Counted from the stretch's first letter, positions 1-8,341 are shown. The stretch is DNA of 39,265 bases from Candidatus Methanomethylophilaceae archaeon (GCA_944320485.1 CALUHQ010000034.1:1-39265); one strand, 5' to 3'. Notes: generated from the letters alone by a model not told the origin. Program-made: numbers and translations.

Positions 1-6
1 TTTCAT
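1..6 (-). CDS. possible 5' end of the next minus-strand gene
   Basis: On the minus strand an ATG-AAA begins 10 nt after the L15e stop codon and reads out of the window. Only two codons are visible, so no product can be named. The tight spacing behind the L15e gene would fit an operon continuing to the left, but no clear Shine-Dalgarno sequence precedes it. Confidence 0.3.
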
Positions 7-16
7 GACAGGAATC

Positions 17-640
17 TCACTTGATCCTTCTCTGGTTCGCCCTGACGGAAGGCCTGGCCTTCTCGGCACCCTTTCCGGTGTGCCTCATTCCACGTCCCTT
101 CTGTCCGGCGGAGGTCTTACCGCGGTAGACACGGTTCTTGTGAGTCTCGTCGCAGATCCAGTTGATCTTGGGGTCGGCCTTGATGACGGGGTGCGCGGGG
201 TCGACGAGGATGACCTCGTACCACTCCTGCTGTCCGTCGGCTCCGACCCAGTAGGAGTTCAGGACCTCGAGGTTGGGGTACCTCTTGGCGGTCCTCTCCT
301 CGGCCATCCTCTGGAGGGACTTACCGACAGTGATCTGGTTGATTCCCTTCCTCTTGGCCCTCCTACCGGTCACGATGGCCCTCTTCTGGAAGCTTCCCTT
401 CCTGACCCTGGCCCTGACGACGACGTAGCCCTGTTTCGCCTTGTATCCGAGGGCCCTGGCCCTGTCGAGGCGGGTGGGCCTCTCGATGCGGCAGAAGTTC
501 TCCTCCTTTCTCCACTGGATCCTGCGCTCGTAGTTGAGCTCCTTCACGTAGGATTTGGAGGGTACGTTCCATGCGTCGGCGATGTAGCTGTACATGCTCT
601 TCCCGTTGACCGGGCGTGTCTCCTGAGTCTCTTCGCTCAT
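17..640 (-). CDS. rpl15e: 50S ribosomal protein L15e
   Basis: This 207-residue protein is the archaeal/eukaryotic ribosomal protein L15e, a structural part of the large subunit that binds 23S rRNA. It is strongly basic, with the typical early segment [10 protein letters not shown], the motif [20 protein letters not shown], and a C-terminal RNA-binding tail rich in Arg, Lys and Gly ([17 protein letters not shown]). The open frame extends upstream to 781, but the ATG at 640 is chosen because a ribosome-binding site (AAGGTGAT) sits just before it and the family starts about here. The longer frame would add 47 residues unlike the family. A TATA box about 88 bp upstream implies a leader of roughly 60 nt. 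The call is secure. Confidence 0.95.
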   Translation of the reverse strand: MSEETQETRPVNGKSMYSYIADAWNVPSKSYVKELNYERRIQWRKEENFCRIERPTRLDRARALGYKAKQGYVVVRARVRKGSFQKRAIVTGRRAKRKGINQITVGKSLQRMAEERTAKRYPNLEVLNSYWVGADGQQEWYEVILVDPAHPVIKADPKINWICDETHKNRVYRGKTSAGQKGRGMRHTGKGAEKARPSVRANQRRIK

Positions 641-723
641 TTGTATCACCTTTACGGATTCACCTTGCGGCACATTTCCGTTCGCGCCCCTAATCGGAGC
701 ACAGGGTCGGGCACGGATGGCGC

Positions 724-732
724 ATATATAAA
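724..732 (-). promoter_or_regulatory. TATA box for rpl15e
   Basis: On the minus strand the sequence reads TTTATATAT, a near-perfect archaeal box A. Transcription would start near 702, leaving a leader of about 60 nt that includes the L15e ribosome-binding site. The element is nearly symmetric, so a role for the divergent bud32 gene cannot be excluded. Confidence 0.55.
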
Positions 733-782
733 CCCTGTCACACCGAGGATGCGCCCCGCGTCCAGGCGGGCGGACAGACAAC

Positions 783-790
783 GATATCTA
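783..790 (+). promoter_or_regulatory. weak TATA-like box for bud32
   Basis: GATATCTA is centred about 27 bp upstream of the ATG at 814. That spacing would give a leaderless bud32 mRNA and favours the 814 start over the internal ATG at 838. Confidence 0.3.
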
Positions 791-813
791 TCCGCCAGCG
801 GTTACCACGGGGC

Positions 814-1437
814 ATGGATGCGGGAACCGATTGCGCCATGGGAGCCGAGGCGACGATCACCGAATCAGATTTCCTCGGGATGGACGCCGTAGTCAAGCAG
901 AGGCCGCCGAAGACATACAGGCTGCCGGAGCTGGACCATCACATAAGGTCGTCCCGCACCCGCAACGAGGCGCGTATAATGCACGAGGCCAGGGCCGCGG
1001 GCGTCAGGACGCCGTGCATCTACGACATAGACCTGAAGGAGTGCTCCATAACCATGGAGCGCATGGACGGTCGCATGGTCAAGGACGTCCTGGACTCGGA
1101 GCCGGAGAGGGCGGAGGAGGTGTGCAGGAGGGTCGGCGAGACCATAGCCAGGCTCCACAGCGCACGCATCTGCCACGGCGACCTGACCACATCCAACATG
1201 ATCCTCATGGACGACGGGGAGGTGTGCCTCATAGACCTCTCCATGGGATGCACGCGTGCGGAGACCGAGGACATCGGAGTGGACGTCAGGCTGATGGAGC
1301 GTGCCTTCACATCGGCGCATGTGGAGCTGGAGGATGCGTTCTCCGTCCTTATGGACGCTTACTACTCCAATGTGCCAGACGCGAAGTCCGTCAAGAGGAA
1401 GGTCGAGGAGATCCGCAACAGGGGGAGGTACACATGA
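814..1437 (+). CDS. bud32: Bud32-type protein kinase of the KEOPS complex
   Basis: The 207-residue protein is a minimal RIO/Bud32-like kinase. In KEOPS, Bud32 works with Kae1 to make the t6A modification at position 37 of ANN-decoding tRNAs. Visible motifs are the catalytic loop HGDLTTSN (about residues 121-128, with Asp123 and Asn128), the metal-binding Asp in LIDLSMG (about 139-145, where canonical kinases have DFG), and an invariant Glu near residue 52. Many euryarchaea fuse Kae1 to Bud32; here Bud32 stands alone and Kae1 is not in the window. ATG 814 fits a leaderless transcript; ATG 838 is an alternative. Its last bases overlap rdgB (ATGA), so the two are probably co-translated. Confidence 0.85.
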   Translation: MDAGTDCAMGAEATITESDFLGMDAVVKQRPPKTYRLPELDHHIRSSRTRNEARIMHEARAAGVRTPCIYDIDLKECSITMERMDGRMVKDVLDSEPERAEEVCRRVGETIARLHSARICHGDLTTSNMILMDDGEVCLIDLSMGCTRAETEDIGVDVRLMERAFTSAHVELEDAFSVLMDAYYSNVPDAKSVKRKVEEIRNRGRYT

Positions 1438-1991
1438 AGCTCAAGGTCATAACATCGAATCCCGGCAAGGTCGCCGAGTATCAGAGGGAGTTCTCCGACC
1501 TCGGCATAGAGATGGAGCATGTGAGGCTGCCCTACGACGAGGTCCAGACGTCCGATCTGGAGGAGGTGGTCTCCAAGGGCATGGACGCGATAGTCGCACA
1601 GGGGGCCAGGGACTTCATAATCGACGACTCCGGACTGTTCGTGGACGCCCTGAAGGGATTCCCCGGCGTGTGGTCCGCTTACGCCCAGAAGACCATCGGC
1701 AATCCGGGCATCCTGAGGCTAATGCAGGGCGTCCCCGACCGCGGCGCCGAGTTCAGGTGCTGCATCGGATGCGACATCTCCGGAAGGAGGATCATCGTGA
1801 CCGGCGTCTGCAGGGGGGTCATAACGGATTCGGAGCGCGGTGACGGCGGCTTCGGGTTCGACCCCATCTTCTCCCATGACGGCGAGCGCACCTTCGCCGA
1901 GATCCACATGGACGAGAAGAACTCCATCTCACACAGGGGCAACGCGGTCAGGCTGCTCATCGAGGCGATGAAGGCGCAGGGGCTCGTCTGA
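1434..1991 (+). CDS. rdgB: non-canonical purine NTP pyrophosphatase (ITP/XTP, RdgB/HAM1 family)
   Basis: This 185-residue house-cleaning enzyme hydrolyses ITP, dITP and XTP to the monophosphate plus pyrophosphate, keeping deaminated purines out of nucleic acids. Family signatures are the N-terminal ITSNPGKVAEY (residues 7-17), the metal/substrate region IIDDSGLFVDALKGFPGVWS (about 63-82), and near the C-terminus GFGFDPIF followed by the SHRGNA segment. The length equals the usual size of about 185-200. The ATG overlaps the bud32 stop as ATGA, indicating translational coupling of these unrelated housekeeping functions. Confident call. Confidence 0.93.
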   Translation: MKLKVITSNPGKVAEYQREFSDLGIEMEHVRLPYDEVQTSDLEEVVSKGMDAIVAQGARDFIIDDSGLFVDALKGFPGVWSAYAQKTIGNPGILRLMQGVPDRGAEFRCCIGCDISGRRIIVTGVCRGVITDSERGDGGFGFDPIFSHDGERTFAEIHMDEKNSISHRGNAVRLLIEAMKAQGLV

Positions 1992-2029
1992 TCCGGTCCG
2001 ATAAAAGGAAGGGTGTTGGGAAGGGGGTT

Positions 2030-2401
2030 TCAGAGGACCGTGTGGAACGGTTCGTTGCTGAACAGGATGCATATTCCGAGGGCCAGCATGAGGAACAGCA
2101 GGTAGTTCCCGAGCATGGACTTCGTCTCGAGCATGTCGACCCTGAACTTCAGGAGTCCGAGGATCTTCGTGAGGCCCGCGCATACCGCGAACGAGATTAT
2201 CGTAGCCAGCCACCACATGCCCGTGTGGTTGCATATGATGGCGCCAATTATGCCAACGACGATGGCGAACACGGTGACGACCATGAAGACCTTCGTCATG
2301 TAGATGTCCTTCAGGATGAACTCCCTCTCGTTGAACTCGGTGGGAGTGAACTCGTACTCTTCCTGAGGCTCCTCGACTATGCGCCTCTTCTTCTTTGCCA
2401 T
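2030..2401 (-). CDS. small three-helix membrane protein of unknown function
   Basis: The 123-residue product is not recognised. It opens with a charged cytoplasmic stretch (MAKKKRRIVEEPQEEYEF, residues 1-18). Three probable membrane helices follow, at about residues 38-57, 62-84 and 98-115, and the tail is short. No catalytic motif is visible. It is a monocistron convergent with rdgB (38 bp apart), and its stop-proximal side abuts no obvious hairpin. A TATA box lies about 25 bp before the ATG, giving a leaderless message. The positive N-terminus predicts that end in the cytoplasm. Confidence 0.7.
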   Translation of the reverse strand: MAKKKRRIVEEPQEEYEFTPTEFNEREFILKDIYMTKVFMVVTVFAIVVGIIGAIICNHTGMWWLATIISFAVCAGLTKILGLLKFRVDMLETKSMLGNYLLFLMLALGICILFSNEPFHTVL

Positions 2402-2420
2402 CGGGACCGCATCCTGATGT

Positions 2421-2430
2421 TATTTAAAAA
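2421..2430 (-). promoter_or_regulatory. TATA box for the 2030-2401 membrane protein
   Basis: The minus strand reads TTTTTAAATA, centred about 25 bp upstream of the ATG at 2401, which predicts a leaderless transcript. Confidence 0.5.
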
Positions 2431-2446
2431 GGTTATTCGCGGACGT

Positions 2447-3682
2447 TCACTGTCCGCCGAATTCCCTCCTCGAGTACTTCAGGGCCTCAACCACGGGCAG
2501 CGGCTCGCCCAGCAGGAACGTCTCCAGGGCGCCCCCTCCGGTGCTGACGTACGAGAACCTGTCCGCCAGGTCGAACCTCTCCGCGGCTCCGCCGGTGTGT
2601 CCCCCTCCGATGACGGACTGTCCGCCGCTGTCCACCATGGCGGTCATGATGACGCGGGTTCCGACCTCGAAGCCCTCCTTCTCTATCATCCCGGCGGGTC
2701 CGGACATGAAGCAGGTCTTGGACGATCCGACGACCTTGCGGAACTTCTCGGCCGATGCGTCGCCGATGTCCAGTGCGGGTTCGGGCGTGGGCAGGTCCCC
2801 GATGTTGACGGACACCCTCTTCCCGTCCCTCTCGACGGCGACGTCGACGGGCAGGAGAACCCTCTGGCCGTACTTGGCCAGGACGTCCTTGGCCGCCTGG
2901 AGGTTCTCCGGCGTGAGCTCGTCCTCCAGAACCTTCCTGCTGGCATCGCCTATGTCGACCCCCCTGGCCAGGAGGTACGCGTTGCCGGCGAGCCCGACCA
3001 GTATGACGGTGTCGGCCATGTTGTTGCCGAGGACCCTGTCGATCATCTCGGACACGTCCCCGAACTTGGCCCCTCCGAGGATGAACACGGACGGCCTGCG
3101 CGGGTTGCCGAATATGGCGTTCAGCGCGAACAGCTCCTTCGCCATCAGCCTGCCGGACGCGGACGGGACCTTGACGGGGAATCCCACAAGGGAGCACTGC
3201 GACCTGTGGGACGCGCCGAACGCGTCGCAGACGTAGTAGTCTATGAGAGGCGCGAGGGTCTCGACGATCTCACCCTCGGCCTGCTTGAACATGTCGCCCT
3301 TGGCGGTCTCGCTGTCGATGGACCTGACGTTCCCCAGCAGCAGGACCTGTCCGGGCTCCAGGCTGGAGATTGCCCCGACCGCATCCTGGCCGATGACGTC
3401 GTCCACGTACTTCACCGGCATTCCGAGGTGCTTGGACAGGTGGTCGGCGTGCTGGCTCAGCGGGATGAAGTCCCAGCTGCCCTTGCGGCTCTGGTGGGCC
3501 AGCATGACGACCTTGGCTCTTTTGCCGACCAGCTCCCTCACGGTGGGGACGATCCTCCTGATCCTGGCATCGTTGACGATCTCCAGCTTGTCCTTGCTCA
3601 GCGGGCAGTTGATGTCCACCCTGAGGAGCACAGTCTTGTCCCTGAAGTCGAAGTCCTCCAGCGTGTTGAAGTCCTTGGCCAT
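2447..3682 (-). CDS. pgk: phosphoglycerate kinase
   Basis: The 411-residue enzyme interconverts 1,3-bisphosphoglycerate + ADP and 3-phosphoglycerate + ATP. Visible family features are LLRVDINCP (substrate Asp/Asn near the N-terminus), AHQSRKGSWDF, DAFGASHRSQ, the nucleotide-side segments FILGGAKFGDV and FMSGPAGMIEKEG, and the C-terminal STGGGALETFLLGEPLP. The usual LLENVR segment reads LLLGNVR here. A GTG two codons upstream (3688) keeps the frame open, but the ATG at 3682 follows an AGGGGTG ribosome-binding site at good spacing and is preferred. It lies 9 nt behind gap on the same strand, so the two consecutive glycolytic/gluconeogenic steps form one operon. Confidence 0.95.
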   Translation of the reverse strand: MAKDFNTLEDFDFRDKTVLLRVDINCPLSKDKLEIVNDARIRRIVPTVRELVGKRAKVVMLAHQSRKGSWDFIPLSQHADHLSKHLGMPVKYVDDVIGQDAVGAISSLEPGQVLLLGNVRSIDSETAKGDMFKQAEGEIVETLAPLIDYYVCDAFGASHRSQCSLVGFPVKVPSASGRLMAKELFALNAIFGNPRRPSVFILGGAKFGDVSEMIDRVLGNNMADTVILVGLAGNAYLLARGVDIGDASRKVLEDELTPENLQAAKDVLAKYGQRVLLPVDVAVERDGKRVSVNIGDLPTPEPALDIGDASAEKFRKVVGSSKTCFMSGPAGMIEKEGFEVGTRVIMTAMVDSGGQSVIGGGHTGGAAERFDLADRFSYVSTGGGALETFLLGEPLPVVEALKYSRREFGGQ

Positions 3683-3691
3683 GGGCACCCC

Positions 3692-4714
3692 TCACATCTT
3701 CTGCGGGATCCCGAGGGACTCGTTGGTCTTCCTGACGGATTCTGCGGGGTCCTGGATCATCTTGCACATCGACCTGATGCAGTCGATGTTCTCGGGGATG
3801 ACGTCGGACTCCTGGTGGACCGCCTGGTAGAAGTACAGCGTCTTGCCGACGACCTTGATGCCGTCCTCCCAGACGATGATCTCGTACATGTCCGAGCGGT
3901 CGCGGCCGAGGTCCCTGGCCAGCTCCATGACCTGGGCGGTGGTCTTGATGCCGTCCTTGCTGCTCACGAGCCTCACGCGGGGCGCGGCCTTCAGAACCTC
4001 GATGACGTCCGCGGTCGTCGTCTCGGTGGCGAGCTCGGCGACCACGGTGTGGACGTGCATGAGGGTGGTCGACGCCTTCACGGCCATGGTGCTGATGTTC
4101 AGCCAGGGCATGACGCTCTGTACGTCCGGTCCGTGGTGGGTGGGCAGCTTGACGGAAGGCTCCAGCCCGTTGATCGGGCCGTTCTTGCTGTCGCCGGGGT
4201 CGGCCGCGCGGCGGACGATGGTGACGAACGCCTTCTCGATCTTGAACTCCTTGTCGATGGGGCAGAGGGTCCTGAGCAGACCTGTCGTGTTGCAGGATAC
4301 CACGCGGGAGAGCTGGGCGCCCCAGGACTCGGCGTAGTTGGCGGTGGAGTTGAACGAGATCCCCGTGAGGCTGTGGTCCTCCCCGCCCTGGAATATGGCC
4401 TTGACGCCGGCCGCCTTGTACTGGTCCCTGTACATCTCCCCGACGTTTCCGGGTGTGCAGTCGACCACGATGTCGACCTTCCCGTACATGTCCTTCAGTG
4501 TCCCGGCTATCGGGACCCCGGCAGCATTGAACGCCTCGACGCTCTCGTCCGGCACGTAGATGTCGTATCCCCTCTCCAGTGCGGCGCGGGCCTCGAAGTT
4601 GGGTCTCGTCTTGGTGATCCCAACGAGCTCCATGTCGTCCTGTTTGGCGACCGCGGAGGCCACCCTCTTGCCGATGGTACCGTATCCGTTGACTGCTACC
4701 CTGATCTTGGACAT
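3692..4714 (-). CDS. gap: type II (archaeal) glyceraldehyde-3-phosphate dehydrogenase
   Basis: The 340-residue enzyme catalyses reversible phosphorylating oxidation of glyceraldehyde 3-phosphate with NAD(P). It belongs to the archaeal class. The N-terminal Rossmann motif is VAVNGYGTIGKRVA (about residues 6-19), the catalytic cysteine is in SCNTTGLLR (Cys141), and the length matches the 335-345 typical of archaeal enzymes. It is the first gene of the gap-pgk operon. The messenger starts from a probable TATA box near 4748-4756, leaving a short leader with an AGGT ribosome-binding site. Presence of the phosphorylating archaeal enzyme suits gluconeogenesis in an anaerobic archaeon. Confidence 0.95.
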   Translation of the reverse strand: MSKIRVAVNGYGTIGKRVASAVAKQDDMELVGITKTRPNFEARAALERGYDIYVPDESVEAFNAAGVPIAGTLKDMYGKVDIVVDCTPGNVGEMYRDQYKAAGVKAIFQGGEDHSLTGISFNSTANYAESWGAQLSRVVSCNTTGLLRTLCPIDKEFKIEKAFVTIVRRAADPGDSKNGPINGLEPSVKLPTHHGPDVQSVMPWLNISTMAVKASTTLMHVHTVVAELATETTTADVIEVLKAAPRVRLVSSKDGIKTTAQVMELARDLGRDRSDMYEIIVWEDGIKVVGKTLYFYQAVHQESDVIPENIDCIRSMCKMIQDPAESVRKTNESLGIPQKM

Positions 4715-4747
4715 GATGTCTACCTGCTGAACGCATCGCCTACGGTT

Positions 4748-4756
4748 CTAATAACC
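4748..4756 (-). promoter_or_regulatory. candidate TATA box for gap-pgk
   Basis: The minus strand reads GGTTATTAG about 38 bp upstream of the gap ATG. Transcription would start near 4726, with a roughly 12-nt leader carrying an AGGT site. Confidence 0.35.
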
Positions 4757-4880
4757 TTGCGGCTGGATGGGTGCCGGACGGTGCTCTGACCCCCTTATAA
4801 CAATGTTTAAGTCATGAACATACAATTGAAAGAACGATTCAAGTGTCACATAATTGTCTCAACGGAATCGGTGCGTGAAC

Positions 4881-6140
4881 ATGGATCTGACCATAATTTA
4901 CGCCTGTCTGATTGTATTATTGGTAATCTGTTCGGCATTCTTCTCCCTCACCGAGACCGCCTTCACCGGCGCCAACCGTGTCAGGCTCAAGAAGATGTCC
5001 AATGACGGGGACAAGAGGGCTGACAAGGCCCTCGAGATGCTCGAGGACTATGACAAGTTCCTCACCACGAACCTCATCGGTGTCAACGTGGTCAACATCG
5101 CGTCCAGCACCATCGCGACCGTGATGTTCGTCGCCATCTTCGGCGACCTGGGCAGTGTCGTGAACATCGTCGTCATGACCCTGGTGTCGCTCACGTTCTG
5201 CGAGATCATCCCCAAGTCGGTGGCCAAGAAGAGCCCCGAGAAGTGGTGCGTCAAGACCTGCAAGTCCTTCGGCGTGCTGCTGAAGGTCCTCTCGCCCGTG
5301 TCCTGGCTGTTCACCAAGCTGACCAAGGCGATCGGCGAGGAGGAGAGCAGCACCATGAGCGACGAGGAGCTGGAGGTTCTCATCGACGAGTGCGAGGACG
5401 ACGGGGTCCTCAAGGGCAACGAGAGCGAGCTGATCAAGTCCGCCATCAGGTTCGACGACGTCCAGGTCGGGGAGCTCTGCATCCCCAGGATGGACATAAC
5501 GGCCGTCTCCAAGGACGCCACCCCCAAGGAGCTCGCGGACCTCATCTCCGAGTCCGGGTTCTCCAGGATCCCCGTGTACAGCGGGACCATCGACGACATC
5601 GTCGGCGTGGTCTACGCGAAGGAGTACTTCACCAGGGACCACAGGGGAGAGCCCTGCGCCATCGAGGACCTGATGAAGCCCGTCAAGTACGTGCCCGAGT
5701 CCATGAAGGCCTCGGAGCTCCTGAACGACTTCCAGAGGACCAAGGTCCACATGGCCGTCGTCCTGGACTCCTACGGCGGGACGATAGGCATAATCACCCT
5801 CGAGGACGTCCTGGAGGCACTGGTCGGGGAGATCTGGGACGAGAGCGACGAGGTTCTGGAGGACATAGTCGCCAATGTCGACGGGTCCCTCACGGTGAAG
5901 GGCTCCGCCAGCGTGTACGACGTCATGGACGCTCTCGGCAGGGACTTCAGCCTCGGAGGGTACGAGGAGCAGACCATCACGGGCTACATCATGTTCAGGA
6001 CCGGACGCTCCCCCGTCGTGGGGGACACCGTGGACTCCGACGGCGTGACCATAAGGGTCCTCAGCGTGGAGGGCCACAGGGTCAGGGAGTGCCGTGTGAT
6101 GGACCACAGGGCCCCTCCCGACGAGCAGGCGGAATCCTGA
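4881..6140 (+). CDS. CNNM/CorC (HlyC) family CBS-domain membrane transporter
   Basis: This 419-residue integral membrane protein belongs to the CNNM/CorC/TlyC group, linked in other organisms to Mg2+ or Co2+ efflux or homeostasis. Domains in order are: an N-terminal DUF21 membrane domain (about residues 1-135, with the family-like segments FFSLTETAFTGANRVRLKKM and FCEIIPKSVAKKSPEKW); an acidic linker (EEESSTMSDEELEVLIDECE); a CBS pair (about 190-320, with VYSGTIDDIVGVVYAKEYF and GGTIGIITLEDVLEALVGEI); and a C-terminal CorC/HlyC domain (about 335-410). The frame is open back to a TTG at 4854, but ATG 4881, after GGTGCGTGA, gives the normal membrane start. The transported ion cannot be read from the sequence. 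It is a single gene ending at a strong hairpin. Confidence 0.88.
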   Translation: MDLTIIYACLIVLLVICSAFFSLTETAFTGANRVRLKKMSNDGDKRADKALEMLEDYDKFLTTNLIGVNVVNIASSTIATVMFVAIFGDLGSVVNIVVMTLVSLTFCEIIPKSVAKKSPEKWCVKTCKSFGVLLKVLSPVSWLFTKLTKAIGEEESSTMSDEELEVLIDECEDDGVLKGNESELIKSAIRFDDVQVGELCIPRMDITAVSKDATPKELADLISESGFSRIPVYSGTIDDIVGVVYAKEYFTRDHRGEPCAIEDLMKPVKYVPESMKASELLNDFQRTKVHMAVVLDSYGGTIGIITLEDVLEALVGEIWDESDEVLEDIVANVDGSLTVKGSASVYDVMDALGRDFSLGGYEEQTITGYIMFRTGRSPVVGDTVDSDGVTIRVLSVEGHRVRECRVMDHRAPPDEQAES

Positions 6141-6149
6141 TGATGAAAC

Positions 6150-6169
6150 GGGCCCCCGTCCGGGGGCCC
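6150..6169. terminator. hairpin between convergent genes, likely bidirectional terminator
   Basis: A perfect 9-bp arm GGGCCCCCG pairs with CGGGGGCCC across a TC centre. It lies 10 nt after the stop of the CBS protein and 31 nt after the stop of the convergent small gene. No long T run follows on either strand, so the terminator role is inferred from position. Confidence 0.5.
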
Positions 6170-6199
6170 TCAAAACATTTCAAAAGGATCCGAATCAAA

Positions 6200-6433
6200 T
6201 CATCCGACGTTCTTCTCGGACCTCTTGCGAAGGAGATCCTTCACGAACCCGTACCAGATCACACCGATGGCACCGACTATCATCAGGATGGTCAGTATGT
6301 CGCCGATGAACGTAAGCTGGTCAACATACGGGGCGGCGAACTGTTGTTCGTGCCAGAACACGAACATATGGTGAAGGTAGCCGATAACTATCACGGATAT
6401 CGAGACTATCAGTTTCCTGTCGTCAGGTTCCAT
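6200..6433 (-). CDS. 77-residue membrane protein of unknown function
   Basis: The product is short and hydrophobic. A charged start (MEPDDRKLI) is followed by a helix at about residues 9-27. A polar loop with several His residues (HHMFVFWHEQQ) leads to a second helix at about 43-64, and the tail is basic (KDLLRKRSEK). The family is not recognised. A TATA box lies about 26 bp before the ATG, predicting a leaderless message, and a hairpin follows the gene. Length, start context and separate promoter make it a plausible real gene. Confidence 0.55.
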   Translation of the reverse strand: MEPDDRKLIVSISVIVIGYLHHMFVFWHEQQFAAPYVDQLTFIGDILTILMIVGAIGVIWYGFVKDLLRKRSEKNVG

Positions 6434-6453
6434 GGGAGATGATGGGTTTTATG

Positions 6454-6463
6454 ACTTATACAT
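6454..6463 (-). promoter_or_regulatory. TATA box for the 77-residue membrane protein
   Basis: The minus strand reads ATGTATAAGT, centred about 26 bp upstream of the ATG at 6433. Confidence 0.45.
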
Positions 6464-6512
6464 ATGGAACAAAGAGGAAAGTGTTCCCCGAGGGACGGCG
6501 CTCAATCCGTTC

Positions 6513-6530
6513 GAGGATACGCTTATCCTC
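6513..6530. promoter_or_regulatory. perfect inverted repeat upstream of the first AHAS gene
   Basis: GAGGATA and TATCCTC form perfect 7-bp arms around a 4-nt centre (CGCT). The element sits about 14 bp upstream of the likely TATA box of the AHAS gene, a normal place for an archaeal operator. Operator function is inferred; no identical copy was noticed near the second AHAS gene or ilvC. Confidence 0.35.
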
Positions 6531-6543
6531 ACAGGAAAAGAAT

Positions 6544-6553
6544 CATTATCATA
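6544..6553 (+). promoter_or_regulatory. candidate TATA box for the first AHAS gene
   Basis: CATTATCATA would place transcription start near 6575, about 10 nt before the preferred ATG and overlapping the GAGG ribosome-binding site. It is moderately weak as a box A. Confidence 0.3.
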
Positions 6554-6585
6554 GGGGATGCTCCTTCCAGGTCCGAGGCATGGAC

Positions 6586-8250
6586 ATGAGAGGGACCAAA
6601 GCGCTCCTTAGTATGCTTGAGAAGAAGGGAGTCGACACGGTCTTCGGTTATCCCGGAGGCAGTATCATCTCCGTCTACGACGAGCTTCTGGATTCGTCGA
6701 TCAGGCATATCCTGGTAAGGCACGAGCAGTGCGCCGCCCACATGGCGGACGGCTACGCCCGCGCCAAGAACCAGCCCGGGGTCTGCATGGCCACGAGCGG
6801 TCCCGGTGCCACCAACCTGGTCACCGGCATAGCCACAGCCTTCGCCGACTCGTCGCCGATGATCGCGCTCACCGGCCAGGTCGCGGCGGGGTCCCTCGGA
6901 CAGGGGGCGTTCCAGGAGGTGGACGCCTACAGTCTCCTGATGCCTATCACCAAGCACAGCTACAGGGTCCTGGACGTCAACAGGCTGCCACATGCGGTCA
7001 GCGAGGCCTGGGAGATATGCCAGACGGGCAGGAGGGGGCCGGTCCACATCGACCTTCCCATCGACCAGATGAACGCGGACATAGACGAGTCCCTCCTCGA
7101 CGGGAGGTTCGGCGTCAAGCCGCAGACCGAGGACCTGTCCGGGCTGCACGAGGCGGTCCAGTGGATACGCGATTCCAAGAGGCCCCTGATCCTGGTCGGA
7201 GGGGGCGCCATAGACGCGTCCAAGGAGGTCATGGAGCTCGCCCGCATCATGAGGGCGCCGGTCGTCAACACCCTGATGGGCATGGGGGTCGTCCCGTCGT
7301 CCTACGAGCTGAACCTCGGCCCGCTGGGACTCCACGGCAGGCTGTCCGCCCTGGAGATGTCCACCGAAGCGGACCTGATCATATCCATCGGCAGCAGGTT
7401 CTCGGACAGGACCTATAGCCCCCACGACAGGATGACCGACCCTCAGGGCCGGGTCATACACATCGACATCGATCCCACCGAGTTCAACAAGCACAGGCAT
7501 CAGTGCGTCAACCTCCAGGCGGATGCCAGGAAGGCGATCAGGGCGCTGATATGCGCCATGGGGTCCGCCCCCATGTCGTGGGCGCAGTGGACGGAGCACG
7601 CCCTGCAGGTCAAGAGGGCCCATGTCTGCGATGACGACCGCTGCTGCATGCCGATAGCCCCGCAGAAGGTCATGCACGAGATCAACAAGCTGATCGACGA
7701 CGACACGATAGTCACCACCGACGTCGGGCAGAACCAGATGTGGGCGATGCACTACCTGAACATAGAGCATCCCAGGCAGTTCCTGACGTCGGGCACCTTC
7801 GGGACCATGGGTTTCGGCCTGCCCTCCGCCATAGGGGCCAAGGCGGCCATGCCGGGGAAGAAGGTCATGACGATCACCGGCGACGGGGGGCTCCAGATGG
7901 TCATCCAGGAGCTGGCCACGTCGGTCGCCGAGCACCTGCCGGTCACGGTCGTCCTGCTCAACAACGGATGCCTCGGCATGATCAGGCAGATGCAGAAGCA
8001 CTATTGGAACGGGAGGTACTCCGCCGAGGTCCTGGGGGACGACCCGGACTTCGTGACGGTCGCCAGGGGATTCAGATGCAACGGCATCCATGTGGAGAGG
8101 CCCGAGGAGATAGGGGACGCGCTCAGGCAGGCCATGGACTCGGACGTGACAACAATAGTCGAGGTCATGGTGGACCCGGAGGCCGACATTCTCCCGATGC
8201 TCCCGATGAACCCGAGGATACCGATCATCAAGGGAGACTGCCACTACTGA
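6586..8250 (+). CDS. ilvB: acetohydroxyacid synthase-like catalytic subunit, copy 1 (Trp-to-Met variant)
   Basis: This 554-residue ThDP enzyme would condense pyruvate into 2-acetolactate, the first step of Val/Leu synthesis. Seen: the catalytic Glu47 in VRHEQCAAHMADGYAR, the ThDP motif from GDGGLQMV (about residue 432) to the Asn pair at 459-460, and the GAFQE segment. At residue 469 the motif reads RQMQ, where classical AHAS (and copy 2) has RQWQ. That Trp (Trp464 of E. coli AHAS II) favours 2-ketobutyrate, so copy 1 may make mainly acetolactate, or act on other keto acids. Of two near starts (6580, 6586), 6586 lies 7 nt after GAGG and matches the start of copy 2. No regulatory subunit is adjacent. 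The paralogue follows 91 bp downstream. Confidence 0.88.
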   Translation: MRGTKALLSMLEKKGVDTVFGYPGGSIISVYDELLDSSIRHILVRHEQCAAHMADGYARAKNQPGVCMATSGPGATNLVTGIATAFADSSPMIALTGQVAAGSLGQGAFQEVDAYSLLMPITKHSYRVLDVNRLPHAVSEAWEICQTGRRGPVHIDLPIDQMNADIDESLLDGRFGVKPQTEDLSGLHEAVQWIRDSKRPLILVGGGAIDASKEVMELARIMRAPVVNTLMGMGVVPSSYELNLGPLGLHGRLSALEMSTEADLIISIGSRFSDRTYSPHDRMTDPQGRVIHIDIDPTEFNKHRHQCVNLQADARKAIRALICAMGSAPMSWAQWTEHALQVKRAHVCDDDRCCMPIAPQKVMHEINKLIDDDTIVTTDVGQNQMWAMHYLNIEHPRQFLTSGTFGTMGFGLPSAIGAKAAMPGKKVMTITGDGGLQMVIQELATSVAEHLPVTVVLLNNGCLGMIRQMQKHYWNGRYSAEVLGDDPDFVTVARGFRCNGIHVERPEEIGDALRQAMDSDVTTIVEVMVDPEADILPMLPMNPRIPIIKGDCHY

Positions 8251-8300
8251 CGATTGGTCGCGGCCATCGTTCCGGAACACCATATGTCCGTGCGCGAAAC

Positions 8301-8308
8301 ATTATTAC
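8301..8308 (+). promoter_or_regulatory. candidate TATA box for the second AHAS gene
   Basis: ATTATTAC lies about 37 bp before the ATG at 8342. The second copy may thus have its own start site, with a very short leader carrying an AAGG site. Confidence 0.35.
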
Positions 8309-8341
8309 AGCCGCCCGGATACATCCCGCGAAGGCTTGCAT

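Noticed and set aside
2042-4789. A 915-codon open frame on the plus strand opposite pgk and gap
   Set aside because: It is the antisense shadow of two clear enzymes in GC-rich DNA; the translation is low-complexity (Asp, Val, Leu, Gly, His) with no motif. Similar long shadows lie opposite or beside the AHAS, glpK, ech, MFS, NSS and TldD genes.
4826-4842. Inverted repeat TTGAA-N7-TTCAA upstream of the CBS membrane protein as an operator
   Set aside because: The arms are only 5 bp in AT-rich DNA and there is no clear promoter alignment; chance is likely.
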